Positions 8,962 through 18,032 of a stretch of 64,000 nucleotides of DNA are shown one piece after another; the stretch's first letter is position 1, and each line of letters begins with the position of its first letter. The position numbers and the translations under genes were made by a program. The DNA is from Sphingobium subterraneum (GTDB lineage Bacteria; Pseudomonadota; Alphaproteobacteria; Sphingomonadales; Sphingomonadaceae), in NCBI RefSeq assembly GCF_014199435.1, contig NZ_JACIJP010000001.1:620001-684000 (forward strand), written 5' to 3'. The notes beneath the pieces are model-generated. The model worked only from the letters and a program-made list of their open reading frames with translations, did no database searches and had not been told where the DNA came from.

Positions 8962-9369
8962 TTAGCGCGCGACGAAAGGATCCAGAAGCGGCACACCCAG
9001 CCCGGCAAAGTCTTTCCCGTTGCGGGTAACGACCGTAAGGCCATGAATGCGCGCGGTCGCGGCAATCATGGCATCTTCATAGAGGCTATCGGGTTTGCCG
9101 TGCATCATCTGCGCCCACAAACGAAAGCAGTTCGCATCCATCGGCACTATGCTGAATGTGGATGCGACTGCATCGGCCCACTGCTGCAAGACGGCGGCGC
9201 GCGCGCTGTCATTTTCCCGGGTAATTTCAATGCCCGCCTGAATTTCTCCAATGGTCACCGCGGACAGATGCAATTGAGCATCATCGACGGCTTCAATCCA
9301 GGCCTTGACCGCGCCATGCGGTCGCGGTCGCCGCATTTCAGATATGATATTGGTATCGAGCAGATACAT
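8962..9369 (-). CDS. PIN-domain toxin (VapC/FitB-like)
   Basis: The 135-residue protein starts MYLLDTNIISEMRRPRP, the PIN first strand with catalytic Asp5 and the 'DTN' motif, and has AVTIGEIQAGIE around residue 40. YEDAMIAATARIHGL then supplies the distal acidic motif, followed by TRNGKDFAG. This order is that of FitB-type PIN RNases. Its ATG shares one base with the stop of the Phd-type gene upstream, making a standard antitoxin-toxin operon. It ends close to the HU gene in a tail-to-tail arrangement. Confidence 0.92.
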   Translation of the reverse strand: MYLLDTNIISEMRRPRPHGAVKAWIEAVDDAQLHLSAVTIGEIQAGIEITRENDSARAAVLQQWADAVASTFSIVPMDANCFRLWAQMMHGKPDSLYEDAMIAATARIHGLTVVTRNGKDFAGLGVPLLDPFVAR

Positions 9370-9623
9370 TATATTGTCGGCACAGAGCGGCGGCGCGCAT
9401 GGCCGCGGGGAGGGATGGCCATATCCCCGCGCCCTTCATCCGACAGCAACAGCGCCTTGAGCGATGGCCCCGAGTGGGCCGTAAGGCGCTTCCATTCCCG
9501 TAAGGGGACCAATACCGCAGTTTCGACGCCCCGTTTTGTCACGATCTGAGCGCCCTCGCTCGCGCAAGCTTCCAGCATCTCGCTGAACCGCGCTTTTGCA
9601 TCCTGCACTGGCCAATGTCGCAT
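9369..9623 (-). CDS. Phd/YefM-family antitoxin
   Basis: The 84-residue protein starts MRHWPVQDAKARFSEMLEAC, the Phd/YefM fold, and continues AQIVTKRGVETAVLVPLREW, the usual DNA-binding and dimer face. I prefer the ATG at 9623 over 9635 because GGAGG lies just upstream. The C-terminal tail is the toxin-binding part and is Arg/Pro-rich here. It should repress its own promoter; the upstream DNA contains a repeated TGACTA spaced 12 bp that could be its site. It pairs with the PIN toxin at 8962. Confidence 0.88.
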   Translation of the reverse strand: MRHWPVQDAKARFSEMLEACASEGAQIVTKRGVETAVLVPLREWKRLTAHSGPSLKALLLSDEGRGDMAIPPRGHARRRSVPTI

Positions 9624-9719
9624 AAGAGCCTCCAACTAGTCAGAATAATAGTCATTTCAAAGAAAACATTCAAGTGCCTTCTCGGCCCACTCCTGAGCTC
9701 CTCGACGCATTTTCCTCCG

Positions 9720-12700
9720 TCATGGACTTCCATCCGCCAGCGCACCCATAATGTCTGCAAGAACCGTTTCAGCCCGATCTACCGGCACAAATGTCCGTGT
9801 CACATAGCTAATGACCTCGGTGAAGCATCCGTGCGCCTTCAGCCATTCACGGTCCTGCGGCTGGGCACTACGCAATTCCAGCCTGCGGCTGTTGTTGACG
9901 AAGACCGAGACCAGCCGCGTTCCATCCAGACCCGGCACCAATACGCCATTCCCGGTACGCGCTGCCGCGATCAGTTCTGCGGGTGTCAGGCGGACCGAAG
10001 CCGCCAGCCCAAACTCGCCCTCAAGCTTTTCGACCGCTGCGGGCATGACAATGCGGCCGAGCAGCGTCTCGCCGTTTCCGTCGGCGATGCGCCAGACCCG
10101 GACATCGTCGGCGGGCAGCTTGTGCCACACCGGTAGCAACAGACCCGTCGCCAGGCTGATCGTCTCGACATCAAGGGTAGAAGAAGCAGTTGCGACCTCA
10201 GCATCCCATAGCTTGCGAAAATCCTCGCGGTCGATTGGCTTCCAATGGCTGATATAGAGCGCGCCCAGCGACATGCGATCATGACCTGTCGGGCGAACCA
10301 GCTGGCACATCGGTACCGGCCTGCCCTCATCATCGGTAACCGACCAGGACGGCACGCGCAGCGCCACCCGGCCGGATCGCCCGTTGCGCAGGAAAGCGAT
10401 GTCGTTCGTGCCGTCCCAAATGTGCATCAGGCGGTTCCAGGACGTCGTCCAAGGCCGCATATGCAGTTCAAGCCGGAGCAGCCGGGTCTCCGCGCCGGTC
10501 AGCGGATCGGTGCGCAATACCTGATCGGACAGCGGGACAATCCGCTCGGCGCGGATCGTCTCGACGCCCAGATCGAGCGTGCCCGCCTCACGCGCGGCAT
10601 CGACGCGGGCCTGGATCAGGCCGATATATTCCTCGAAGATCGCGTTCTGGGTGGCGATACGCAGCGCCAGGATACGATTGAGCCAGCGCTGGATCGGCGG
10701 CAGTTTTTCGAGCAGGCCGCCGCCGTCCTGCTCGGTGAGCTTGAGGCCGGTCATCGTCTGAAAATCCAAGAGGCTGGTGCTGGCGAGCTTGCCGGCATAC
10801 AGCAGATGATACCACTGGGTCAGCGCCTCCTTGGCATAGTCGCTTTCGAGATTGTCGGCCGGATCGAACAGGTTCTGCCCGCCGGTCTGGCGCTGGCCGC
10901 GGGTCAGCGCTCCCAGACTGTCGAGGCGGCGCGCGATCGTGCTGATGAAACGCCGTTCGCCCTTGCAATCGGTGATGACGGGACGGAACACCGGCGCACT
11001 CGCCTGATTGGTGCGGTGGGTGCGCCCAAGCCCCTGGATCGCGGTCGCGGCCTTCCAGCCGGGTTCCAGCAGGAAGTGGATACGGCGCTTGGCCGCACTG
11101 CCGCAGCCAAGATCGGCATGATAGGACCGCCCGGTGCCGCCCGCGTCGGAAAAGGCGAGGATCGGTTTTTTGCCCGCCATGAAGGCATCGCTATCATAGC
11201 GCCGCGCACCGGGGCTGCGCGGTTCGAGCTTCCGCCTGCCCGATGCATCCAGGACGAGGCGTCTGGAGCGTCCCGTTACCTCAGCCACCTGATCACTGCC
11301 AAAATGCGCGATCAGTGCATCGAGCGCTGCCGGGATCGGCGGCATACCGCAAAGCTGCTCAACCAATGCGTCACGCGCGGCCAGCGCTTCCTGACAATGA
11401 ACCGGTCTGCCGTCGTCATCGACCATCAGTTCGGAGCGCATCATGCCGTCGCTGGCCTTGAAGGCCCGCAGCATCCGCGTGGGAAAGGCATTCTTCAAAT
11501 AGTCGATGAGTCCATCGAGCGGCGAAACATCCACGAAAAGCTGCGCACGTTCCTGTGCCGACAGGTCAGCAAGGCGCCGGTCGAGGATTGCCTCGCCGGT
11601 GGTAACAAGCTGCACGACAGCGGCGTGCCCTGCGGCAAGTTCCCCCTCAATCGCACGGATCAGGCTCGGCACCTTCATAGCCAGAAGGACGCCCGAATAA
11701 AACCGCTGCTTGGCAGATTCGAACCGGGACAGCGCTGCCCCTTTTGCCTGTGCATTCAGGGTATCGCCCGACATACGGTCAACGATGTTCGTCGCCTTCA
11801 GGGCGTCAGCCAGGTTGGCATGAATAATTTGCCACGCATCGCAGTAGGTATCGTAAATCAGGATCTGCTCGGGCGTCAGGCGGTGTTCCAGCGCCTCATA
11901 TTCGACTCCGGTGAAGCTGAGCGCACGGGCCGTATAAAGCCCCATGGCTTTCAGATCCCGCGCAACGATTTCCATGGCAGCGATACCGCCGCTGTCCATC
12001 GCTGCCATGAAGGCGGCGCGGTCGCGAAACGCGGTGCCCGGTCCCCACAGGCCAAGCCGGGCAGCATAGCAGAGATTGGCGGGATCGGTGGCGCCGGTCG
12101 CCGAAACATAGAGGACGCGGGCGCGGGGTAGCGCATGCTGGAGTCGGACACCCGCCAATCCCTGCTCGGAGCCCTTGGCCGTGCCGAACTCGGTATCGGT
12201 CCCTGCGGCATTGGCGAGCGCATGCGCCTCGTCGAAAACAATCATGCCGTCAAAATCCTCGCCAAGCCAGGCGCGGATCTGCTGCAGGCGTGAGGCCTCG
12301 TCATGGCGCGAGGAACGCAGCGTCGCATAGGTCAGGAAGAGAATGCCGCTCGCCATGCCGATCGGCTGGCCCAGCGGGAACGCATCGAGCGGCTGGATAT
12401 CGATGGGGAGCCCGCCGAGCGCGGCCCAGTCACGGCGCGCATCCTCGACCAGCCCGGCGCTTGCCGATATCCACACCGCCTTGCGGCGTCCCTGATTCCA
12501 CTGGTCGAGAATGCAGGCCGCAACCTCGCGTCCCTTACCGACTCCGGTGCCGTCGCCGATGAAATAGCCGGTGCGGTAGACATGACCCTCGGGCGTCTCG
12601 GTGAGTTGGTCGCCTGCATCGTTGGGCAGGAAGCTGCCGGGCAAGTCGCGCGCGAATGCCTCACCGGCATGGATCAAGGTTTCGAGCTGGGCATTCGATA

Positions 12701-14030
12701 ATGCGGCAACGGCGCGGTCCTGCAACATAGGCCGGTAACTGGGAGCCGGGGGCAGAACCGAGGCCATGGCAACGGATTCGACCAACTGATCGGGGTGCGG
12801 CTTCGCACTCGGGATTTCGATGCGCGCGAGCCGCCAGGGGACATAGATGCCGACCGGATCGCCTGCGGCAAGCGGCGTGTCCCGAACCGCATAATCGAGC
12901 GGGCGGGGAACATCGTCGATCCGTGGTTCGCGTTTTGGCGTGGCGAGTTTCGATCCCGTGAGGTTCGTGAAAAGCGATGACGGCGAAGGTTTGGTACCCC
13001 GGCGTAGTCTCGGCTGCGCCATCGCAGGCGCAGGAGGCGGCGATTGCGACGGGTCGAGCCGGGGTGGCAGACCGAGCACGATCGGCAGAGCGGCTTCGAT
13101 ATCGGGCACGGTGTGGCGAACCGTCTGCCCCATCCAGCCCTTGTCGTAGATCAGCAACCGGACCGCGATGCTGGTGCCGTGCTTGGCGTAGGGATTGCCG
13201 AGGATCGTGATTTCCACGCGCGGCGGAACGACTTCGGCCACTGCCGCGTAACCGGCTGCGCCGCCGCCATCGGGGGCGAAGCTGGGTGGCATGATCGCAA
13301 CGCAGCGCCCGCCGTGCGCGAGGCGCAGCAGCGCGGAGCGGAGATGGCGCGCACCGGCGTGCCGATCACGGCCACGGCCCTCACTGCGGCTGAAGGGCGG
13401 GTTGATCAGGACGACGCTGGGAGCAAGGCCGGATGGCAGCTTGTCGTGGATAAATTCCGCGTCATGGGTGGTGACGTCATGGCGAAGCGCCAGGCCCAGC
13501 AGCGCCGCCCGTTGCTGATCTCGTTCGTTGAGCAGCAATTGGGCACCAGCCCTGGCAGCATGGGCCGCAAGCATCCCGGTGCCCGCCGATGGCTCGAGCA
13601 CCAGGTCATTGGATTTGAGCTGCGCCGCACGGGCGGCGAGCCATGCCAGCGCCAGCGGTGTGCTGAATTGCTGGAGATCGACCTGGTGTTCCGACCGGTA
13701 AGTCTGGGTCGGCAGGCCGTTCTGAAAGGCAAGCAGCGCGGCGAACACCGCCTCAGGTTCAGCGCTATGCATTCCCAGCCAATCCTCTCGCCCAATCAGC
13801 ATCACCTGCCCGGTCTCGAGCGCATCATAGGCATCGCGCATCGACCAGGCACCATCGGCATCTGACGCGCCAAACGCCTCTGCCATCTGCCGCGTAAGGA
13901 ACTGGCGGGTGATGCTATTGGATCGAGCAAGCGCATCCGCAATGACGCGGGCTACGGGCAAGAGCCTATCCGCCTTGGCGCATTCGGACGGGAGTTCGGG
14001 TTCGGCGAGCTTGAGCAGGGGCAAGTTCAT
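9720..14030 (-). CDS. Strawberry-notch-type helicase fused to an N6-type methyltransferase
   Basis: This is a 1436-residue protein. LEPSAGTGML (about 145-154) and NPPFS (210-214) are the SAM-binding and catalytic motifs of an amino-methyltransferase. Around residue 500, GDGTGVGKGREVA is a Walker A-like motif, and IVFDEAHAL is motif II of an SF2 helicase of the strawberry-notch class. The C-terminal helicase half follows, with GLGRTHRTNQA as a motif VI-like stretch. Such giant proteins are carried by alphaproteobacterial ICEs and plasmids; roles in methylating and remodelling incoming DNA or in anti-restriction are suggested but not proven. It lies downstream of the ParB-like gene behind a strong hairpin. 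Confidence 0.9.
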   Translation of the reverse strand: MNLPLLKLAEPELPSECAKADRLLPVARVIADALARSNSITRQFLTRQMAEAFGASDADGAWSMRDAYDALETGQVMLIGREDWLGMHSAEPEAVFAALLAFQNGLPTQTYRSEHQVDLQQFSTPLALAWLAARAAQLKSNDLVLEPSAGTGMLAAHAARAGAQLLLNERDQQRAALLGLALRHDVTTHDAEFIHDKLPSGLAPSVVLINPPFSRSEGRGRDRHAGARHLRSALLRLAHGGRCVAIMPPSFAPDGGGAAGYAAVAEVVPPRVEITILGNPYAKHGTSIAVRLLIYDKGWMGQTVRHTVPDIEAALPIVLGLPPRLDPSQSPPPAPAMAQPRLRRGTKPSPSSLFTNLTGSKLATPKREPRIDDVPRPLDYAVRDTPLAAGDPVGIYVPWRLARIEIPSAKPHPDQLVESVAMASVLPPAPSYRPMLQDRAVAALSNAQLETLIHAGEAFARDLPGSFLPNDAGDQLTETPEGHVYRTGYFIGDGTGVGKGREVAACILDQWNQGRRKAVWISASAGLVEDARRDWAALGGLPIDIQPLDAFPLGQPIGMASGILFLTYATLRSSRHDEASRLQQIRAWLGEDFDGMIVFDEAHALANAAGTDTEFGTAKGSEQGLAGVRLQHALPRARVLYVSATGATDPANLCYAARLGLWGPGTAFRDRAAFMAAMDSGGIAAMEIVARDLKAMGLYTARALSFTGVEYEALEHRLTPEQILIYDTYCDAWQIIHANLADALKATNIVDRMSGDTLNAQAKGAALSRFESAKQRFYSGVLLAMKVPSLIRAIEGELAAGHAAVVQLVTTGEAILDRRLADLSAQERAQLFVDVSPLDGLIDYLKNAFPTRMLRAFKASDGMMRSELMVDDDGRPVHCQEALAARDALVEQLCGMPPIPAALDALIAHFGSDQVAEVTGRSRRLVLDASGRRKLEPRSPGARRYDSDAFMAGKKPILAFSDAGGTGRSYHADLGCGSAAKRRIHFLLEPGWKAATAIQGLGRTHRTNQASAPVFRPVITDCKGERRFISTIARRLDSLGALTRGQRQTGGQNLFDPADNLESDYAKEALTQWYHLLYAGKLASTSLLDFQTMTGLKLTEQDGGGLLEKLPPIQRWLNRILALRIATQNAIFEEYIGLIQARVDAAREAGTLDLGVETIRAERIVPLSDQVLRTDPLTGAETRLLRLELHMRPWTTSWNRLMHIWDGTNDIAFLRNGRSGRVALRVPSWSVTDDEGRPVPMCQLVRPTGHDRMSLGALYISHWKPIDREDFRKLWDAEVATASSTLDVETISLATGLLLPVWHKLPADDVRVWRIADGNGETLLGRIVMPAAVEKLEGEFGLAASVRLTPAELIAAARTGNGVLVPGLDGTRLVSVFVNNSRRLELRSAQPQDREWLKAHGCFTEVISYVTRTFVPVDRAETVLADIMGALADGSP

Positions 14031-14116
14031 GGAGCGTTATCCTTGGGAAATCGGGCGGCCATCCGCCCCGTCGCCAATCGCCCTCCCCCTTCACCCCACG
14101 GCGGGGACGCAAAGAA

Positions 14117-14147
14117 ACGGGGCCGCAGCATGACACCGCGGCCCCGT
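14117..14147 (-). terminator. Hairpin between parB-like and helicase genes
   Basis: A perfect 10-bp stem (CGGGGCCGC arms, flanked by an A-T pair) encloses an 11-nt loop. Read on the minus strand it is followed by GTTTCTTT, a short T-rich tract. It lies just past the ParB-like gene stop (14169) and so fits a rho-independent terminator for that transcript. Confidence 0.6.
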
Positions 14148-14168
14148 CAGGAGGGCATGTTCGTGAGG

Positions 14169-16244
14169 TCAGGCAGCGGCGGCGAGCGAATCCATGCCGT
14201 CGTCTGCGCCATCTTCTGCGAGATCGCCGGGTTCGAGATTCTCGTCGGGGCTTGCCGCTTCGCCGGACTCGTCGAACACCTCACCTTCGGCCTCGATCAT
14301 CGCATCCGTTCCGGCATCAACAGGCTCGAAGCGCATGGCATCGGGCAGCCAGCTGATCGCCCGTTCCTTGATCTCGGCCTCGACGAGGATGTCACCAGCG
14401 AAGAGCTTCTCGGCAGAGGCGGCAAGGTCATGCTTTTTCGATGCCCCGTAACGGTGGCGCAGTTCGGCACTGCCGACGGTTTCGAACAGGGAAAGGATCA
14501 TCGGTTTGGTGATCCGGTCGAAGTAGTTTTTCGCGGTCGGCCGCCACCAGGCCGCGACATCGATCATAAGCTTGTTGCCGAGATGATCGATGAACGCGCT
14601 GCCGGTTTTGCCTGCAGGCACCGCGTCGAACGTTCGGGCCACCGCCCAACCGAGCCAGGCTGCGCGGGTTTCGTCGGACAGAGCGCAGAAGCCATCGTAG
14701 CGGTCGCGGACATCTTCATGGTCGATCCAGCTGCGATCGAGGGCGCTATCGAGTTTCGCCCATTCCTCCGCCGCCAGCGTGCCGCTTTCGAAACTGGCGA
14801 CACGCGGAGAAGGCGCACGAGCGCGCAGTTCGCTGGCAAGATCGCTGCTCCCGTAATGCCGAGTTGCGGCATCGGCCATGATGAAGGTGCCAACCTCGAG
14901 CGCGAAGCGCGGATCGCTTGCGACATGGACGCTCAGCAGTTCGGTCTTCATCATCGCCAGCTCGTCGGCGAGGCGCTGGCTCATGACCGGCTTGGCCGAA
15001 CCTTCGGTCTCGTCGGTATCGTCTTGCCCACCATCGCCTTCGCCATCACCATCGGCGTCATCACCTTCATCGACAGGCGCATCGACCGGCGCGACGTAGA
15101 GCTGTTCATGAATACGCGGCTGGCCATCGCGGCCGATCACGACATAGGCGAGCGCCGAAGCCTTCTGTTCCTCAGTCAGGACCGGCGTTCGCGACTGGAT
15201 CGCCTCATATTCCTCCTCGAGTGCCTGCGTCCGTGCTTCGTCGTCAGCGGTGTAGCCCTCGCCGTTTTCGTCGGCGGCGTTTGCTTCAATCGCTTCCAGC
15301 TCATCCTGTATCTCCTCGCAGCGCGCTTCTTCTTGCGGACTAAGCGGCGGCAATTCGCCCTGAACCTGCCGAAGACCGTAGGTTTCTGTATAGGGAATAT
15401 AGGATGCGGCAACGGCGCGGATTTCCGCGAAGCCTTCGTGCTGACGGATTGCTTCGGCCGCAGCAGCGAGTTTTTCCTCGGCGAGGTGATCGAGAATGTC
15501 CCCATCGATCCACATCTCGGTGGCGTCATCGGTGAAGAGATCGCTCTCGATCCGACCACCGGCACCGACATAGTCATCCCGTCCGACCAAGAGCGCCTTG
15601 GGGTCGCTGCCGCGATAGCCGCCGGAAGCGAGCTGGCGCCGAATCTCACCGACATTGGCGCGGTAATAGCCCTGACCGAGCTGCTCGAACACGGAAGCCT
15701 GGCGCGCGGCATCCGAGGTGCTGGCATAGGCCATGGCGATGTCGAGCGTGATCGATCCGTCGCGCAAAGCCTCAAACACCGGTTCGGCGAGACCCGCAAG
15801 GCGCAGGCGGCCGAGCACGAAACGTTCGGTCAGGCCGAAGCGCTTGGCGATGTCGGCGGGCGTTTTCTTCTCGGTTTCGATGATGTCCTGGAAAGCGCGG
15901 CAGGCATCGGCGGGGTTCATCGCCAGTTTGAAAAAATTCTCCGACAGGCTGATCTCGACCGCATCGTTGGCATCGGCGAGAACTTTCACCGGCAGTTCGT
16001 ATTCAGCGGGCAGATCACCCTTTTCGATCGCGCGATGGACGGCATCGAGACGGCGGCCACCAGCGGTGATGCGATATTGCCCCTTCTTGCGCGCGACCGG
16101 CAGGCCGATCAGATTCTGGAGGATACCGTGGGCGACAATGCTGGCTTCGAGTTGGGCGTCGGCTTGAGGGTCACTGCTCTTGCGCACATTGCTGGGCGAT
16201 TTGGCGAGCTTGGCTGCGGGCACAAGAATGATAGGCTGGGACAT
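14169..16244 (-). CDS. ParB/RepB/Spo0J-family protein
   Basis: The protein has 691 residues. Residues 5-110 are a ParB N-terminal domain: NVRKSSDPQADAQLEASI, then AHGILQNL and ITAGGRRLDAV (the 'GxRR' nucleotide-binding motif). A helix-turn-helix part follows (TPADIAKRFGLTERFVLGRL). The remaining 450 residues are unlike chromosomal ParB and include a very acidic stretch around 390. No ParA is adjacent, so it is probably not a simple partition protein; ParB-like CTPases of this size are common on ICEs. It starts at 16244 and follows the Toprim gene by 32 bp. Confidence 0.88.
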   Translation of the reverse strand: MSQPIILVPAAKLAKSPSNVRKSSDPQADAQLEASIVAHGILQNLIGLPVARKKGQYRITAGGRRLDAVHRAIEKGDLPAEYELPVKVLADANDAVEISLSENFFKLAMNPADACRAFQDIIETEKKTPADIAKRFGLTERFVLGRLRLAGLAEPVFEALRDGSITLDIAMAYASTSDAARQASVFEQLGQGYYRANVGEIRRQLASGGYRGSDPKALLVGRDDYVGAGGRIESDLFTDDATEMWIDGDILDHLAEEKLAAAAEAIRQHEGFAEIRAVAASYIPYTETYGLRQVQGELPPLSPQEEARCEEIQDELEAIEANAADENGEGYTADDEARTQALEEEYEAIQSRTPVLTEEQKASALAYVVIGRDGQPRIHEQLYVAPVDAPVDEGDDADGDGEGDGGQDDTDETEGSAKPVMSQRLADELAMMKTELLSVHVASDPRFALEVGTFIMADAATRHYGSSDLASELRARAPSPRVASFESGTLAAEEWAKLDSALDRSWIDHEDVRDRYDGFCALSDETRAAWLGWAVARTFDAVPAGKTGSAFIDHLGNKLMIDVAAWWRPTAKNYFDRITKPMILSLFETVGSAELRHRYGASKKHDLAASAEKLFAGDILVEAEIKERAISWLPDAMRFEPVDAGTDAMIEAEGEVFDESGEAASPDENLEPGDLAEDGADDGMDSLAAAA

Positions 16245-16276
16245 GGAACTTCTCCTGAGCGGCGAGGCCCAACCAT

Positions 16277-17200
16277 TCAGGCCGCTTGCCGCAACCAGCC
16301 TCCCACCCCCTTCCCTCCTGAACGCATCACGTTATTCCAGTCGTTGAAGCCTTGCGGTGGCCACAGCGTCTCGATCGTACGACCGGGCATTGCATAGGCT
16401 TCGGCAGCCTTGGCCGCGCCCATCCGCCCGCCGCGATCATTGTCGGGAAGCAGAATCAAGCGGGTGACGGTGTCGGGAATGGCGATATGGGCCAGGCGCT
16501 CGTTCCCGAGCGTCGCCCAGACCGGGATGTCGAGCAGCAGGATGGCCGAGAGCGCGGTTTCGATACCTTCGGCAAGCCCGAGTGTATCGGTCGCCGGTGC
16601 GAGCACGACAGCGCCTTGCCCCGGTCGGCCGAGCATGCGCCGAGGATTACCCAGGTCGCGGGCGCGGCGCGGTTCATCGGGATCAAAAAATGTCCGCTGG
16701 AGCGCGACCAGACGTTCCCGCTCGTGCAGTGCTGCTAGCATCGCGGGTCTGAACACCGCACGTTTTCGTCGGCCGAGCGGCGTCCATCGGTGAAAGCGCA
16801 GGGCAGATGGCGACAGGATGATCGAGCGGCGGCGCAGATAGTGCTCGGCTGGTGTTCCCGCGAGAGGACTCGCACTATCCCAAAGATCGAGCGCCCGTTG
16901 CCGCAGCCAGGCGGGACTAAGGGCGTTCTGCGATGCTGGCGATGGAGACGCAGCCGGTCCACTCAGCGGGATATTGCGGTCGAGCCGCCGGATTGCCCGG
17001 ATAACGTCATGCGTGTCGCAGCCGGCAAAGCATTTGAACAGTAACGCCTTCTCGCCAACACGCACCGACAGGCTGGGCGTGCGGTCATCATGGGCCGGGC
17101 AATGGCACATCGCGCCGCTCGGTGACCAAGCGCCGCCCAACCGCACAACAATATCCGCAGCCGCCCGTTCGAGCGCCGAACCGCAAGATCGGCTTGGCAT
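16277..17200 (-). CDS. CHC2 zinc-finger/Toprim protein (primase-like)
   Basis: The 307-residue protein shows MCHCPAHDDRTPSLSV and LLFKCFAGC near the N-terminus, a CHC2-type zinc finger as in DnaG primases. The C-terminal half has GLAEGIETALSAILL (Toprim Glu) and LILLPDNDRGG (Toprim DxD). A DUF7146-like linker lies between them. Element-borne proteins of this type probably prime replication of the transferred strand, which is inference here. There is no polymerase or helicase domain in the same chain. It is the first gene of a run with parB and the helicase gene. Confidence 0.88.
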   Translation of the reverse strand: MPSRSCGSALERAAADIVVRLGGAWSPSGAMCHCPAHDDRTPSLSVRVGEKALLFKCFAGCDTHDVIRAIRRLDRNIPLSGPAASPSPASQNALSPAWLRQRALDLWDSASPLAGTPAEHYLRRRSIILSPSALRFHRWTPLGRRKRAVFRPAMLAALHERERLVALQRTFFDPDEPRRARDLGNPRRMLGRPGQGAVVLAPATDTLGLAEGIETALSAILLLDIPVWATLGNERLAHIAIPDTVTRLILLPDNDRGGRMGAAKAAEAYAMPGRTIETLWPPQGFNDWNNVMRSGGKGVGGWLRQAA

Positions 17201-17410
17201 AAGTTGCTCCCGTAAAATTGGAAAAACGACGCCCGTTGAGGGTCGTCAATGCCTTGATGCGAGGGGTCTTGCGGGCAGGCGCGATACCATCATGGCGGCA
17301 ACGACTGAAACGGGGCTACAGCGGCCTAGAAAGGCTCCGGTATGGTGCCCAACAGGGCCAAAGGACTTCAGGCGCACGATTTCATGATCCGGTGAACAGG
17401 TCCGTCATCG

Positions 17411-17635
17411 TTATCGGTGCCTGATCACCTTCTTGGTTGCGCCGCAGATCGAACACATATCTAGACGCCGTTCAAATCCATGACTTCCCGCCAGTTCGCG
17501 CGTCTTGTGATTGGCATGCTGACGGATACTCAGGCCCAGCTTTTCCGTGACACAATCGTCGCAAATCGGTTCAGGCGTCAGCCGGGTGATGAGAGCCTTC
17601 ACCCGCTCCAGAACATTCATATCTGCCTTGTCCAT
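17411..17635 (-). CDS. Small zinc-ribbon-like protein (74 aa)
   Basis: The product starts MDKADMNVLERVKAL at 17635; an upstream in-frame ATG at 17689 is less likely. It has CDDC in the middle and CSIC near the end, two CxxC pairs that can hold one zinc, separated by a QHANHKTREL helix. Small proteins of this pattern occur on sphingomonad elements. Function is unknown. About 210 bp between it and the Toprim gene and 175 bp before the AlpA gene hold no other ORF. Confidence 0.65.
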   Translation of the reverse strand: MDKADMNVLERVKALITRLTPEPICDDCVTEKLGLSIRQHANHKTRELAGSHGFERRLDMCSICGATKKVIRHR

Positions 17636-17810
17636 AATGCGTGCATAGCAACAACCTTGCACTGACGCGATTATTTTGAACTCCCTCACATAACCACCCA
17701 GCTATTCGAACGGAAAAACCGGAACCGAAGTGCCCCCATGCTGGCAGGATCGGCCTGTCTCGCTCAGTATCGGACGTTGGCGGTCAGACCTTTGTTATAG
17801 GTAAAACATC

Positions 17811-18032
17811 ATGACCGCTGACACTGGCCCCTCTGTTCCCATCAACAAAACTGACTGTTTCCTGCGACTGCCCGCTGTGCTCAACCGGGTCGGGCTGAGC
17901 CGCGCTACCCTGTACCGGAAAATCCGCGATGGCAGCTTTCCACGACAGGTCGCGATCAGTGCCAACAGCGTGGGCTGGCGTGAGACCGACATCAGTCGCT
18001 GGATGACTGATCCCGGCGCTTATCAGCAGTAG
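17811..18032 (+). CDS. AlpA-family excisionase/regulator
   Basis: The 73-residue protein contains FLRLPAVLNRVGLSRATLYR, KIRDGSFPRQVAI and VGWRETDISRWM. This is the complete AlpA/HTH_17 winged-helix signature. AlpA proteins act as excisionases or as activators of integrase genes. It converges on the integrase gene and the two overlap tail-to-tail by 41 bp (17992-18032), an arrangement that could make their transcripts antagonistic. It is likely the directionality factor of the element whose integrase is next door. Confidence 0.85.
   Translation: MTADTGPSVPINKTDCFLRLPAVLNRVGLSRATLYRKIRDGSFPRQVAISANSVGWRETDISRWMTDPGAYQQ

Noticed and set aside
10245..12131. 628-aa plus-strand open frame opposite the helicase gene
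   Set aside because: It is a shadow of the minus-strand helicase-methyltransferase in GC-rich DNA; the translation is rich in Arg, Gly and His without any motif.
14043..16397. 784-aa plus-strand open frame opposite the ParB-like gene
   Set aside because: Mirror frame of a real gene with clear ParB motifs; it has no ribosome site and no family resemblance.
14169..17200. Complete plasmid partition and replication module
   Set aside because: A ParB-like and a Toprim protein are present, but there is no ParA, no replication initiator and no iteron array, so I do not call an origin.
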